Position numbers and translations under genes: made by a program | Part shown: positions 34,546 to 42,355 of the stretch, one piece after another | Layout: each line of letters opens with the position of its first letter | Numbering within the stretch: the first letter of the stretch is position 1 | NCBI RefSeq assembly: GCF_042652085.1 | Contig: NZ_JBHSJF010000006.1 | Location: forward strand, 372,001 to 436,000 | Reading direction: 5' to 3' | DNA length: 64,000 nt | From: Flaviflagellibacter deserti | GTDB taxonomy: Bacteria; Pseudomonadota; Alphaproteobacteria; Rhizobiales; Methylopilaceae | The notes under the pieces: generated by a model | What the model was told of the DNA's origin: nothing | The model's database searches: none | Seen by the model: the letters and a program-made list of their open reading frames with translations, nothing else

Positions 34546-36125
34546 CGGTTCGACAGATGTCGCCGGAAGCGGCGAAGGCGCTGCTTCACTACGGCTGCGA
34601 AGTCGCACTGCTGGATGTACGGGAGGCCGCCGCCTATGGCGACGGTCATGCGCTGTTCGCCGTGCATTGTCCGTACAGCCGGCTTGAGACAACGGCCGTC
34701 GCGCTTGTCCCTCGGGCCGACGTGCCGATCCTGCTCCTCGACGACGGGGACGATCTTTCCGACCGCGCGGCGGAACGCCTCCTGTCGTGCGGCTACCGGG
34801 ATGTCCGCGTCGTCGAGGGCGGGATGAAATCCTGGGCGAGGGCCGGCTTCGGGGTGTTCGCCGGCGTCAATGTGCCGAGCAAGACGCTCGGCGAATTGCT
34901 GGAGCACGCCTGGCATCCGCGGACGATCGACGCCAGGACATTGCGCCAATGGCAGGACGAGGGCAGGGCGCTCAAGTTCTTCGATGCTCGGCCGCCAGCC
35001 GAATACGGCAAGATGAAGATCCCGGGCGCCCGCTGCCTGCCCAATGGCGAACTGGCGCATCGTTTCGCGCATGCGGTGGGTGACGACGAGACGCCCGTCG
35101 TCATCACCTGTGCCGGCCGCACGCGCGGCATTGTCGGCGCTCTCGGCTTGGCCGCGCTGGGCATCGGCAATCCGGTCTATGCGCTCGAGAATGGAACACA
35201 GGGGTGGGCGCTCGAAGGGCTTCCGCTCGATCGCGGCACAAAGCCCGACCCGTTTCCGGACCTGACCGAAGGCGAGCGGTGTATCAGCATCCGCCGCGCC
35301 CGCGATCTCGTGCGGCGAACCGGACTGTCGAAACTGTCGAGCGAGCGCGCGACGCGGCTGGCCACGGAACCGGGTCGGACCACTTATCTGTTCGACCTCC
35401 GGACGGCGGAGGAACGCGCCGAGCGGCCATGCCCGGGCGCCGTGCCGGTCCTCGCCGGCCAGATCGTTCAGGCGACCGATCAATATGTCGGCGTCCGCCA
35501 TGCCCGGCTGATCTTCGTCTGCGACACCGGACTACGGTCCGGGCTTTCGGCGCTTTTCCTCCGCGCGCTGGGTTACGAGACCCATGTGCTGGCGCTCGAC
35601 GAGGAGGTCGAACTCCCGCAAGTGCCGGCACGTGTCTTCGCTCTGCCGGAGACGCCTCCGGAATTGTCGCCGACGCGGGCTTTCGCAGCCTTGGCGAGGA
35701 CGGGCGTGGTCCTCGTCGACGTCCGCCCCTCGCAGGACTGGGATGCGGGCCATCTGCAGGGCGCGATGTGGGCGGTGCGTCCGAAGCTTGCCGATGCACT
35801 CCCCGCCGGGACCGGGCTCGTCATCCTCCACACGCCCGATCCGGGGGTCGCGGCCGCCGCGAGCCAGGATATCGCTGAGGCCGGTATCGACGTGCGCTGG
35901 CTCGCGGCCGGGCTCGACGCATGCGCGCAGGCGGGCTGGAGCGTGGTGCGCGACGCGCCTTTGTCACGCAAGGCGGCTATCGATCGCGTCTGGTTCGTCC
36001 ACGACCGGCATGATGGCAATCGGGAGGCCTCGCTCCAATACCTCTCGTGGGAGATGGGGCTGATCGCGCAGCTCGACCCGCAGGAGCGTGCCGAATTCGC
36101 CGAGATCGAGAGATTGCGCCCGTAA
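34542..36125 (+). CDS. Protein of four tandem rhodanese-like domains
   Basis: 527 residues from an ATG inside the hydrolase stop. Four rhodanese-like units are readable: about 1-105 (LLDVREAAAYGDGH), 125-235 (KFFDARPPAEYGKMKIPGA), 250-360 (YLFDLRTAEERAERPCPGA) and 375-465 (VLVDVRPSQDWDAGHLQGA). Only units 2 and 3 have a loop Cys: Cys190 in ITCAGRTRG and Cys327 in FVCDTGLRSG. Units 1 and 4 have Asp and His-Thr at that position and are probably non-catalytic. The active units could carry persulfide or act on thiol adducts. The tight coupling to a dehalogenase is the main clue to function. Confidence 0.88.
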   Translation: MTVRQMSPEAAKALLHYGCEVALLDVREAAAYGDGHALFAVHCPYSRLETTAVALVPRADVPILLLDDGDDLSDRAAERLLSCGYRDVRVVEGGMKSWARAGFGVFAGVNVPSKTLGELLEHAWHPRTIDARTLRQWQDEGRALKFFDARPPAEYGKMKIPGARCLPNGELAHRFAHAVGDDETPVVITCAGRTRGIVGALGLAALGIGNPVYALENGTQGWALEGLPLDRGTKPDPFPDLTEGERCISIRRARDLVRRTGLSKLSSERATRLATEPGRTTYLFDLRTAEERAERPCPGAVPVLAGQIVQATDQYVGVRHARLIFVCDTGLRSGLSALFLRALGYETHVLALDEEVELPQVPARVFALPETPPELSPTRAFAALARTGVVLVDVRPSQDWDAGHLQGAMWAVRPKLADALPAGTGLVILHTPDPGVAAAASQDIAEAGIDVRWLAAGLDACAQAGWSVVRDAPLSRKAAIDRVWFVHDRHDGNREASLQYLSWEMGLIAQLDPQERAEFAEIERLRP

Positions 36126-36143
36126 AGTGCTGGGGGTGCAAAT

Positions 36144-36177
36144 GAAACGGGCGGAGCTTTGCGGCTCCGCCCGTTTC
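36144..36177. terminator. 14-bp hairpin between convergent genes
   Basis: GAAACGGGCGGAGC (36144-36157) pairs perfectly with GCTCCGCCCGTTTC (36164-36177) around a 6-base loop. It is 18 bp after the rhodanese gene and 18 bp before the end of the opposing tctA gene, so it can work in both directions. Confidence 0.8.
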
Positions 36178-36195
36178 TGTTTCTGCCTTTGCCGA

Positions 36196-37755
36196 TCAGT
36201 GCTTGCCGGCTGTCGCGAGTTCCTCGCGGTGGAGCGCCTGCATGGCGGCTTCCTCTTCCGCTTCCTGCTTGGCCTGCTTGCGCTTGCCCCAGGCAGTCAT
36301 CGCCAAGGACAGCAACATGATGCCGACAATCGCCATCGCGCCCGGCCGCTGCAGGATGTAAAGCGGATTGCCGGCGCTGAGCTGGTAGGAGCGCAGGAAC
36401 TCGGTCTCGAGCATGCGTCCGAGCAGGATGCCGACCACGACTGCCGCCACCGGGTACTCATACCGAACGAGCGCAAAGCCGATCAGCGAGAAGATGAACA
36501 GCGTGATCGGGCCGCTCGGCGAGCCGTCGACCGCGTAAGTGCCGAGCGTCGCGATGACCAGGATCGCCGGCAGGATGTAGCGGGTGCGGACCTTCACCAC
36601 GTTGCTGGCGACGTAGATGAAGCCGATGCCGACAACGAGGAGCACGATCGCCTGGACGATATTGTTCAGGATGATCGCGTAGACCATCGGCTTCTGCGTC
36701 TCGATGAAGCTCGGGCCCGGCACGATGTTGTGCATCATGAAGGCCGCGAGCAGGATCGCGGTCGCGCCGCCGCCCGGAATGCCGAGCGCCAGCATGGTCG
36801 CCATCGAGCCGCCCTCCGCCGAGGCGACCGCGGATTCCGCCGCGATGACGCCTTTCGGATTGCCCTTGCCGAAGCTCGCGCTGTCCTTCGACGTGCGCTT
36901 GGTCTCGGCATAGGCGATGAGGTTGCCGACGGACGATCCGACGCCCGGTACCGCGCCGATGATGATGCCGATGATCGAACCGCGGATGAGCACGCCGGGA
37001 TACTTCATTGTACCCCAGCAGCCCGCGAGGATCTTCTTCACGCTGACCGAGCGCGCTTCCTCGGCGTCGAGGATGTAGTCCTTGCCGGCAAGCGTCAGGA
37101 GCTGGCCGGCGGCGAGGAGGCCGATCATCGCCGGGATCGGTGAGATGCCGTCGAGCAGGACCGGCAGGCCCATCGTGCCGCGGATGAAGCCGGCGGTGTT
37201 CATGCCGACCGTGCCGAGCAGCACGCCGAACGCCGCCGCGAGCAGACCGCGCGTCACGTATTTCGAACCGAGCGAACCCAGCAGCAGCATGCCCCAGATC
37301 GCCACCGCGAACATCTCGACCGGCCCGATCTTCAGCACGATGCCGGCGAGCGGCTCGACGACGAAGAGCAGCAGCACATAGCCGAGAATGCCGCAGATCG
37401 TGGAGGCGAAGAGCGCGTAGCCCAGCGCCTCGTTGTGCTGACCCTTCTTCGACATGGCGTAGCCGTCGAACGTGGTCGCGTACGAGGACGGCGAGCCCGG
37501 AATGTTCATCAGGATCGCCGGGACCGAGCCGCCGAAGCCCGCGCCGGTATAGACCGAGGTCAGGAAGACGATCGCCGAGAAGAAATCCATGTAGAGCGAC
37601 ATCGGCAGCACAATCGCCATCGCCATGGTGATCGAGACGCCGGGAACGGCGCTGAAGACGAGGCCGACGATCAGGCCGGGAACGATCCAGCCCCAGGATC
37701 CCGCCGATGTGGCCATGATGCCGAGGGCATCATAAAAGGCCGGAAAGTCGATCAT
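36196..37755 (-). CDS. tctA: Tripartite tricarboxylate transporter large permease TctA
   Basis: 519 residues with about 11-12 hydrophobic segments, full length for TctA. It is the main membrane subunit of a TTT system moving di- or tricarboxylates with Na+ or H+. Signatures: GLVFSAVPGVSITMAMAIVLP, YTGAGFGGSVPAILMNIPGSPSSYATTFDGYAM, GAVPGVGSSVGNLIAYAETKR and ALGIPGGGATAILLAAFMMH. Last gene of the tctC-tctB-tctA operon, 9 bp after tctB. Ligand unknown. Confidence 0.95.
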   Translation of the reverse strand: MIDFPAFYDALGIMATSAGSWGWIVPGLIVGLVFSAVPGVSITMAMAIVLPMSLYMDFFSAIVFLTSVYTGAGFGGSVPAILMNIPGSPSSYATTFDGYAMSKKGQHNEALGYALFASTICGILGYVLLLFVVEPLAGIVLKIGPVEMFAVAIWGMLLLGSLGSKYVTRGLLAAAFGVLLGTVGMNTAGFIRGTMGLPVLLDGISPIPAMIGLLAAGQLLTLAGKDYILDAEEARSVSVKKILAGCWGTMKYPGVLIRGSIIGIIIGAVPGVGSSVGNLIAYAETKRTSKDSASFGKGNPKGVIAAESAVASAEGGSMATMLALGIPGGGATAILLAAFMMHNIVPGPSFIETQKPMVYAIILNNIVQAIVLLVVGIGFIYVASNVVKVRTRYILPAILVIATLGTYAVDGSPSGPITLFIFSLIGFALVRYEYPVAAVVVGILLGRMLETEFLRSYQLSAGNPLYILQRPGAMAIVGIMLLSLAMTAWGKRKQAKQEAEEEAAMQALHREELATAGKH

Positions 37756-37764
37756 CGAGCGCTC

Positions 37765-38262
37765 CTACAGAATCGCAGTGAACATCGGGTAGGGCATCAG
37801 CGCCCGGAACCCGTAGATCGCGACGACGGCGACGGCCGCCGAGAACGCGATGATGTGCAGCGGTCGCCTCTCTCCGCAGACCAGCATGGTGGCGGCGGCG
37901 AACAGGAAGATCGCGATATCGAAACCAATGACGTTGAGCGCGAAGACGAAGACGCCCAGTGCCGCTCCGAGCGTGAGCATCTTGATGACCTGAACCCTGT
38001 CGGTCGGCAGCTTCGGAGCGAGGGGGTCGTATTCCTCTTCCTTTTCCTCGACGACCTTGTCGGCCCGCACGAAGAGCTGCGGAATGATGAGGACGACCAT
38101 TGCCAGGGCGAAGATCGCAACCGGCTGGATCAAGAGCAGATTGTTGATGCTGGTCGAAACGCCGCGGGCATCGAACAGATACCAGATGATCGCCGCGGCG
38201 ATCAGACTGACGAACAGGACATGTCCGCCGTCGACCCGGTATTCGTTTCCTCTGAAACGCAT
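37765..38262 (-). CDS. tctB: Tripartite tricarboxylate transporter small subunit TctB
   Basis: 165 residues, four hydrophobic segments (about 12-30, 45-65, 98-118 and 125-160) with an acidic loop KVVEEKEEEYDPLAPK in the middle. This is the small TctB membrane subunit that partners TctA. It follows tctC after a 13-bp intergenic hairpin. Confidence 0.88.
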   Translation of the reverse strand: MRFRGNEYRVDGGHVLFVSLIAAAIIWYLFDARGVSTSINNLLLIQPVAIFALAMVVLIIPQLFVRADKVVEEKEEEYDPLAPKLPTDRVQVIKMLTLGAALGVFVFALNVIGFDIAIFLFAAATMLVCGERRPLHIIAFSAAVAVVAIYGFRALMPYPMFTAIL

Positions 38263-38286
38263 GTGACTCTCCCGGTGATAGATGGC

Positions 38287-38319
38287 GGGAGCCGGAGGCG
38301 CGAATGGCCTCCGGCTCCC
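38287..38319 (-). terminator. Intercistronic hairpin between tctC and tctB
   Basis: GGGAGCCGGAGGC (38287-38299) pairs perfectly with GCCTCCGGCTCCC (38307-38319), 7-base loop, 14 bp after the tctC stop. It has no T tract on the transcribed strand, so it more likely stabilises the tctC message or partially attenuates, giving more binding protein than permease. Confidence 0.65.
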
Positions 38320-38332
38320 TGCCGTTGTCGTC

Positions 38333-39331
38333 TCAGGACTTCAGGAGGTCGACGTACCTGGCCATCTTGGCGGCGTTGTCGAGGAACGCCTTGTTGGACG
38401 CCTCGGGGCCATACCAGGTCGTGGCGAGGTCCTGCAGTTTCAGGGCTTCGACCGCCTTCGGATCCTGGCTCGCCTTGCTGACCGCGTTCTCGATCGTCTT
38501 GTAGACGTCCGGCGCCTCGGCCTTGAGCTTGGCCGAAACCGCCCAGCCGCGCTGCGAACCTTCGACCATGTCGGTCTTGATCCCGCTGGCGCTGATCAGC
38601 GGAGCCTCGGGGAACCAGCTCACCGTCTCGGCAGCATAGATCGCGAGCGGCTTGATCTTGGTCTTCAGCGGGATGAAGCCCTCGCCGCCGACGAAGCCGA
38701 CATCGACCTGCGCGCCGGCCGTGGCGTTGCGGGCCGGGCCACCGCCATCATAGGTGACGACGCGAAGCTTGGTCGGATCGATGCCAACGGCCTGCATTGT
38801 CAGCACCATGTTGGCGTAGTCCGCCGAGGCCGGCTGGACGCCGATCGACAGGCTCGACGGGTCCTTCTTCAGCATGTCGATGACCTGCTTGAAGTCCTTG
38901 ATCGAGCTGTCGGACGACGTTGCCGCGAGCGTATAGTCGCGCGACGGCAGGTTGATCATCCAGAAGTCCTCGTTCTTGTACGGGGCCTGCTGCAGGAGAA
39001 CCGTCAGCGGGATGTACGGCGAGGCCGAGGTGCAAAGGATCGTGTAGCCGTCGTTCGGCTGCTGGAGAGCATAGGTGTGGCCGAGCTGCGTGCCGGCGCC
39101 CGGCTTGTTGATGATCACCAGCGGCTGGCCGAGCTCCTTCTCGAGGTAAGGAGCGAATGCGCGCGACAGGCGGTCATTGTAGCCGCCCGTGGCAAAGGGA
39201 ACGATGACATTGATCGGGCGCGTCGGATAACTTGCCGCCCGCACGATACCAGGCATTGCGAGCGAACCGCCCGCGACGAGACCGCCGGCGGCGGTCAGCT
39301 TCAACGCTTCGCGTCGTGTAAATTGCTTCAT
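38333..39331 (-). CDS. tctC: TctC-type periplasmic solute-binding protein (TTT system 1)
   Basis: 332 residues from ATG 39331 with GGAGGAAAGG before it. A twin-arginine-like signal (FTRREALKLTAAGGLVAGGSLAM, then VRAASYP) exports the protein. The mature part follows the Bug/TctC pattern: YPTRPINVIVPFATGGYNDRL, QPLVIINKPGAGTQLGHTY and VDVGFVGGEG. It captures a carboxylate for TctAB. First gene of the operon, divergent from a GntR gene with operator sites between. Confidence 0.92.
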   Translation of the reverse strand: MKQFTRREALKLTAAGGLVAGGSLAMPGIVRAASYPTRPINVIVPFATGGYNDRLSRAFAPYLEKELGQPLVIINKPGAGTQLGHTYALQQPNDGYTILCTSASPYIPLTVLLQQAPYKNEDFWMINLPSRDYTLAATSSDSSIKDFKQVIDMLKKDPSSLSIGVQPASADYANMVLTMQAVGIDPTKLRVVTYDGGGPARNATAGAQVDVGFVGGEGFIPLKTKIKPLAIYAAETVSWFPEAPLISASGIKTDMVEGSQRGWAVSAKLKAEAPDVYKTIENAVSKASQDPKAVEALKLQDLATTWYGPEASNKAFLDNAAKMARYVDLLKS

Positions 39332-39440
39332 GGCCTTTCCTCCCAGCCGGTTCCAATTTTTGGCTTCTGCGGCCGTCAGCATTGTTTGCTGATCAGCGGC
39401 CATTTTCGCGGACCGACAGACGGAAGGTTCGTACTGCTCG

Positions 39441-39464
39441 CGTCAACTGTCAACAGATTTGACG
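39441..39464. promoter_or_regulatory. YTGTCRACAN operator-like site (tctC)
   Basis: CTGTCAACAG (39447-39456) is nested in an outer inverted repeat CGTCAA (39441-39446) and TTGACG (39459-39464). Read on the minus strand it includes TTGACA, a -35-like hexamer pointing toward tctC. Confidence 0.5.
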
Positions 39465-39535
39465 GTCCATTGGTCGTAGATTTGCGAGTTATGTAGCGGA
39501 GGATCGCTGCGGCGGGGCGAAGCGAAAAAAGCGCC

Positions 39536-39545
39536 TTGTCGACAA
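39536..39545. promoter_or_regulatory. YTGTCRACAN operator-like site (GntR-1)
   Basis: TTGTCGACAA, a perfect 10-bp palindrome followed by ATCGACAGG. It lies about 105 bp before the GntR-1 start, in position for autoregulation. Confidence 0.5.
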
Positions 39546-39650
39546 TCGACAGGACGTTCGGTATTTGCCCGTTGAAACCGCAGTCGGTTTCTGTGTCACT
39601 CAATCACGCGCAAGTTACCGCGTGGCGCGATCTTCTTTCCGGAGTACCTC

Positions 39651-40349
39651 GTGAATCATCCGACCGACGCCGCTGGCACGGTTTCCCCCTTTCTGAGCGA
39701 TCTCGACATCGTCAAAACGGCGTCGCTGACGACCGTTCTGGAAAAGGAAATAGAGCGGCTGATTCTGACCGGCGAACTCGAGCCCGGGATCCGGATCAAC
39801 GAGATCCATCTCTCGAACCGGTTCGGCACGAGCCGTGGCCCGTTGCGCGAAGCGACGCGCAGCCTCGAGGCGAAGGGCCTCGTCGAAGTGATCCGCAATC
39901 GCGGCGTCTTCGTACGTCGCCTGTCGGTCGAGGATGCTATCGAGATCTATGACATCCGTGCCGCTCTGTTCGGCCAGGCCGGACGTCTCGTCGCCGAGCG
40001 GATGGACGACAAGCTGCTCGGAGAATTGACGAGGCTCGTCAACAGGATGGACGAGATAGCAGAGACCGGGGATGTTGACGCCTACTACCCGATCAATCTG
40101 GCATTCCATAACCTGATCGTCACGTCGTGCGGCAACCGCACGCTTGCGGCCGAGTATCAGCGCTTCGTCAACAAGTTGCACCTGTTCCGGACCCGCGCCC
40201 TGGTGCAGTCCGGCGGCCTGAAGATATCCAACACCGAGCATCGCGGAATGCTCGAGGCACTCGCGTCGGGTGATGGGGATCGGGCTCAACTCGCTCATTG
40301 GCGTCACGTCTCGCTCGCTAAGAAGCGCGTGCTCGCGGCATCGACCTAG
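39651..40349 (+). CDS. GntR-family regulator, FCD type (GntR-1)
   Basis: 232 residues from GTG 39651. N-terminal winged helix-turn-helix (about 28-95): EIERLILTGELEPGIRINEIHLS, GTSRGPLREATRSLEAKGLVEVIRNRGVFVRRLS. C-terminal FCD ligand domain (about 105-225) with the metal/ligand residues in the expected helices (INLAFHNLIVTSCGN, TEHRGMLEALASGD). FCD regulators usually sense an organic acid and release DNA. Divergent from TTT-1, its likely target. The last four bases overlap the end of the PdxA-like gene. Confidence 0.93.
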   Translation: MNHPTDAAGTVSPFLSDLDIVKTASLTTVLEKEIERLILTGELEPGIRINEIHLSNRFGTSRGPLREATRSLEAKGLVEVIRNRGVFVRRLSVEDAIEIYDIRAALFGQAGRLVAERMDDKLLGELTRLVNRMDEIAETGDVDAYYPINLAFHNLIVTSCGNRTLAAEYQRFVNKLHLFRTRALVQSGGLKISNTEHRGMLEALASGDGDRAQLAHWRHVSLAKKRVLAAST

Positions 40350-41374
40350 GCCGCGCGCGCACGCTCCTCGATCTTCCGGGATGCGATGCGGGCGGCGAGC
40401 TTGACCGCGGCCTCGTAAGCGCCCGTGTCCGCGATGCCTTTGCCGACGATGTCGAAGGCGGTGCCGTGCGCGGGTGTCGTGAAGACGGTTTCGAGGCCGG
40501 CCGTGATCGTCACGCCCTTGTTGAAGCCCTTGAGCTTCGTCGCGATCTGGCCCTGGTCGTGATACATCGCGAGCACGCTGTCGTAGTGCCCGGCAAACGC
40601 CTTCAGATAGACAGTGTCGGACGGGAAGGGGCCTTCGCAGAGGATCCCCTCGCGCTGCATCGCCTCGATCGCCGGGCGGATGATGTCGATCTCCTCGGTG
40701 CCGAAAAGGCCGCCTTCGCCCGCATGCGGATTGAGGGCCGCGACCGCGATCCGCGGCTTCTCGATGCCGGCCTTGCGCAGGGTGTCGTCGGCCAGGCGAA
40801 GGGCGCGCGAGATCGATTCGATGCTGATCTGTTCGAGCGCGGAGCGCAGCGAGACGTGCGACGTCACCCGCGTCATCCACTGACCTTCGAGCACGTTCAT
40901 CTCGCTGAACGGACCGGTGTGATTGAGGAAATGGGCGAACATCTTGTGTTCGTCCGGGAAGTGCCAGCCGCCCTTGAACATCGCCTGCTTGTTGAGCGGC
41001 GCGAAGGTCACGGCGTCGATTTCGCCGGCCTTTGCGAAGTCCACGGCGCGGGACAGTGTCTCCCCGGTCAGGCGGCCGGATTCGGGGCTCAGTTCTCCGA
41101 GCTTGAACTGGCTTGGGTCGGTGTTGCCGAGATCGATGACCGGCACCCGCGGGTCGTTCCAGTCGACCGCGGATACCGACGCATACACGACGTAATCGAC
41201 CGTCACGCCGGCATGCTTGGCGCCCATGTCCAGTACGCGCTTGTCGCCGACATAGACGAGGCGGGCGACATGACGGAGCCGGCCGTCATGCAGGATGCGG
41301 GCGGTCTGTTCGGGGCCGATTCCGGTGCAGTCGCCAGGAAGGATCGCGACGACGGGGAGCGATTGAGCGGCCAT
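40346..41374 (-). CDS. PdxA-family dehydrogenase, probably catabolic
   Basis: 342 residues. PdxA-type enzymes are metal- and NAD(P)-dependent beta-decarboxylating dehydrogenases; the name-giving reaction makes part of vitamin B6, but paralogues act in threonate/erythronate and in terephthalate diol catabolism. Metal-site His motifs are visible: EHKMFAHFLNHTGPF, ALNPHAGEGGLFG and AMYHDQGQIATKL. Its position downstream of a GntR gene on the same strand (23 bp) and beside a TTT operon argues for a catabolic role. No DUF1537 kinase, the usual partner in threonate pathways, lies near. Confidence 0.85.
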   Translation of the reverse strand: MAAQSLPVVAILPGDCTGIGPEQTARILHDGRLRHVARLVYVGDKRVLDMGAKHAGVTVDYVVYASVSAVDWNDPRVPVIDLGNTDPSQFKLGELSPESGRLTGETLSRAVDFAKAGEIDAVTFAPLNKQAMFKGGWHFPDEHKMFAHFLNHTGPFSEMNVLEGQWMTRVTSHVSLRSALEQISIESISRALRLADDTLRKAGIEKPRIAVAALNPHAGEGGLFGTEEIDIIRPAIEAMQREGILCEGPFPSDTVYLKAFAGHYDSVLAMYHDQGQIATKLKGFNKGVTITAGLETVFTTPAHGTAFDIVGKGIADTGAYEAAVKLAARIASRKIEERARAA

Positions 41375-41397
41375 GTTTCCTCACCTGTCTTTGTTGT

Positions 41398-42066
41398 TTA
41401 CGCGCTCGTTTGATCGAGCGTCCGGATGAAGCGGGCTTTGCCCGCCAGGATATGTCGTTCCATCAGCCGCCCGGCGACCGTCGTATCGGCGGTGCGAAGA
41501 GCATCCACGATCGCGCGATGCTCGTCGTTCGAGACACGCATCGAGCCTGGCAGGATGAGGCCGCGGCGGCGGAAGAGGTGCAGTTCGGCTTCGAGCGTCG
41601 GATAGAGCTCGATCAGCTTGGCGTTATCGGACGCCTCGACGAGCAAAAGGTGGAATTCGTTGTTCAGCGGATAGAATGCCGCGATGTCGGAGGCCGTGAT
41701 CGCCTTGTCCATCTCGGCGATCAGCGCATCGAGTCCGTTCAACTGATGCGTGGTGATGATGCTCGCGGCCAGACGGCCAGCGAGGCCGAACAGGCCGGCG
41801 CGCGTGTCGTAGATGTCGAGCGCCTGCTTGGTCGAAATCTCTCGGACGAAGAAGCCGCGATTCAGTTCACTCCGAAGCAGGCCGAGTTGCTCGAGCGTCC
41901 GGCATGCCTCACGGATCGGGCCGCGGCTGACCCCGAGCTTCAGCGCCAGCGTGCTTTCATTGATGCGCGTTCCGCCGGTCAGCTCTCCGGAGCCGATCAT
42001 CCGCTCGATCTCGCGCTGGACGACCGGCACGAAGCTCGCGGTGCGGGGATTGCGGTTGGCGGTCAT
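41398..42066 (-). CDS. GntR-family regulator, FCD type (GntR-2)
   Basis: 222 residues. HTH domain: EIERMIGSGELTGGTRINESTLA, GVSRGPIREACRTLEQLGLLRSELNRGFFVREIS. FCD domain (about 95-215) includes YPLNNEFHLLLVEASDN and DEHRAIVDALRTAD. The recognition segment SRGPxREA is the same as in GntR-1 and GntR-3, so the three may bind similar DNA. Upstream of the PdxA-like gene on the same strand and divergent from the dehydrogenase/PrpD cassette. Confidence 0.93.
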   Translation of the reverse strand: MTANRNPRTASFVPVVQREIERMIGSGELTGGTRINESTLALKLGVSRGPIREACRTLEQLGLLRSELNRGFFVREISTKQALDIYDTRAGLFGLAGRLAASIITTHQLNGLDALIAEMDKAITASDIAAFYPLNNEFHLLLVEASDNAKLIELYPTLEAELHLFRRRGLILPGSMRVSNDEHRAIVDALRTADTTVAGRLMERHILAGKARFIRTLDQTSA

Positions 42067-42108
42067 TCAAGGGCTCCGACGTCCTTTCAATCTGACACAG
42101 CGCTTCAC

Positions 42109-42119
42109 ACTGTCAACAC
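42109..42119. promoter_or_regulatory. Operator copy near GntR-2
   Basis: ACTGTCAACAC; read toward GntR-2 it includes TTGACA as a -35-like hexamer. It starts 43 bases upstream of the GntR-2 start codon. Confidence 0.55.
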
Positions 42120-42246
42120 ATATAAGTCGCTCATTGATGACCGGCCATCTCAGATCAGGCCCTATAGCACGCTCGCTCGCACAGGGAGAACGCTCTAATA
42201 GGAGGTCCAGAAGGATATCGGAATAATGACGGCATGGCGATTTATA

Positions 42247-42257
42247 GTGTTGACAGT
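42247..42257. promoter_or_regulatory. Operator copy near the first dehydrogenase
   Basis: GTGTTGACAGT, the exact reverse complement of the site at 42109-42119. TTGACA (42250-42255) could be the -35 of the plus-strand promoter; a matching -10 is not convincing. Confidence 0.55.
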
Positions 42258-42355
42258 TTGTGTGCTCGCGGACCAATCTGCATCTGCCCGGCGCGACAAG
42301 TTCCGTCGGTCGAAAGGCGCCTGTCAGAGCGCCGGAGTACGCCTGGGAGGACAGC

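Larger units (their letters stand above)
39332..39650. promoter_or_regulatory. 319-bp divergent control region of TTT-1 and GntR-1
   Basis: Holds the promoters of tctC (minus) and the GntR gene (plus) and two operator-like palindromes (39441-39464 and 39536-39545). No coding sequence is evident in it. Confidence 0.5.
42067..42355. promoter_or_regulatory. 289-bp divergent control region of GntR-2 and the first cassette
   Basis: Carries two exact inverted copies of the operator core, ACTGTCAACAC at 42109-42119 and GTGTTGACAGT at 42247-42257, 138 bp apart. That arrangement suits two divergent promoters or looping. The cassette gene ATG is preceded by GGGAGGAC. No gene is evident in the gap. Confidence 0.55.
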
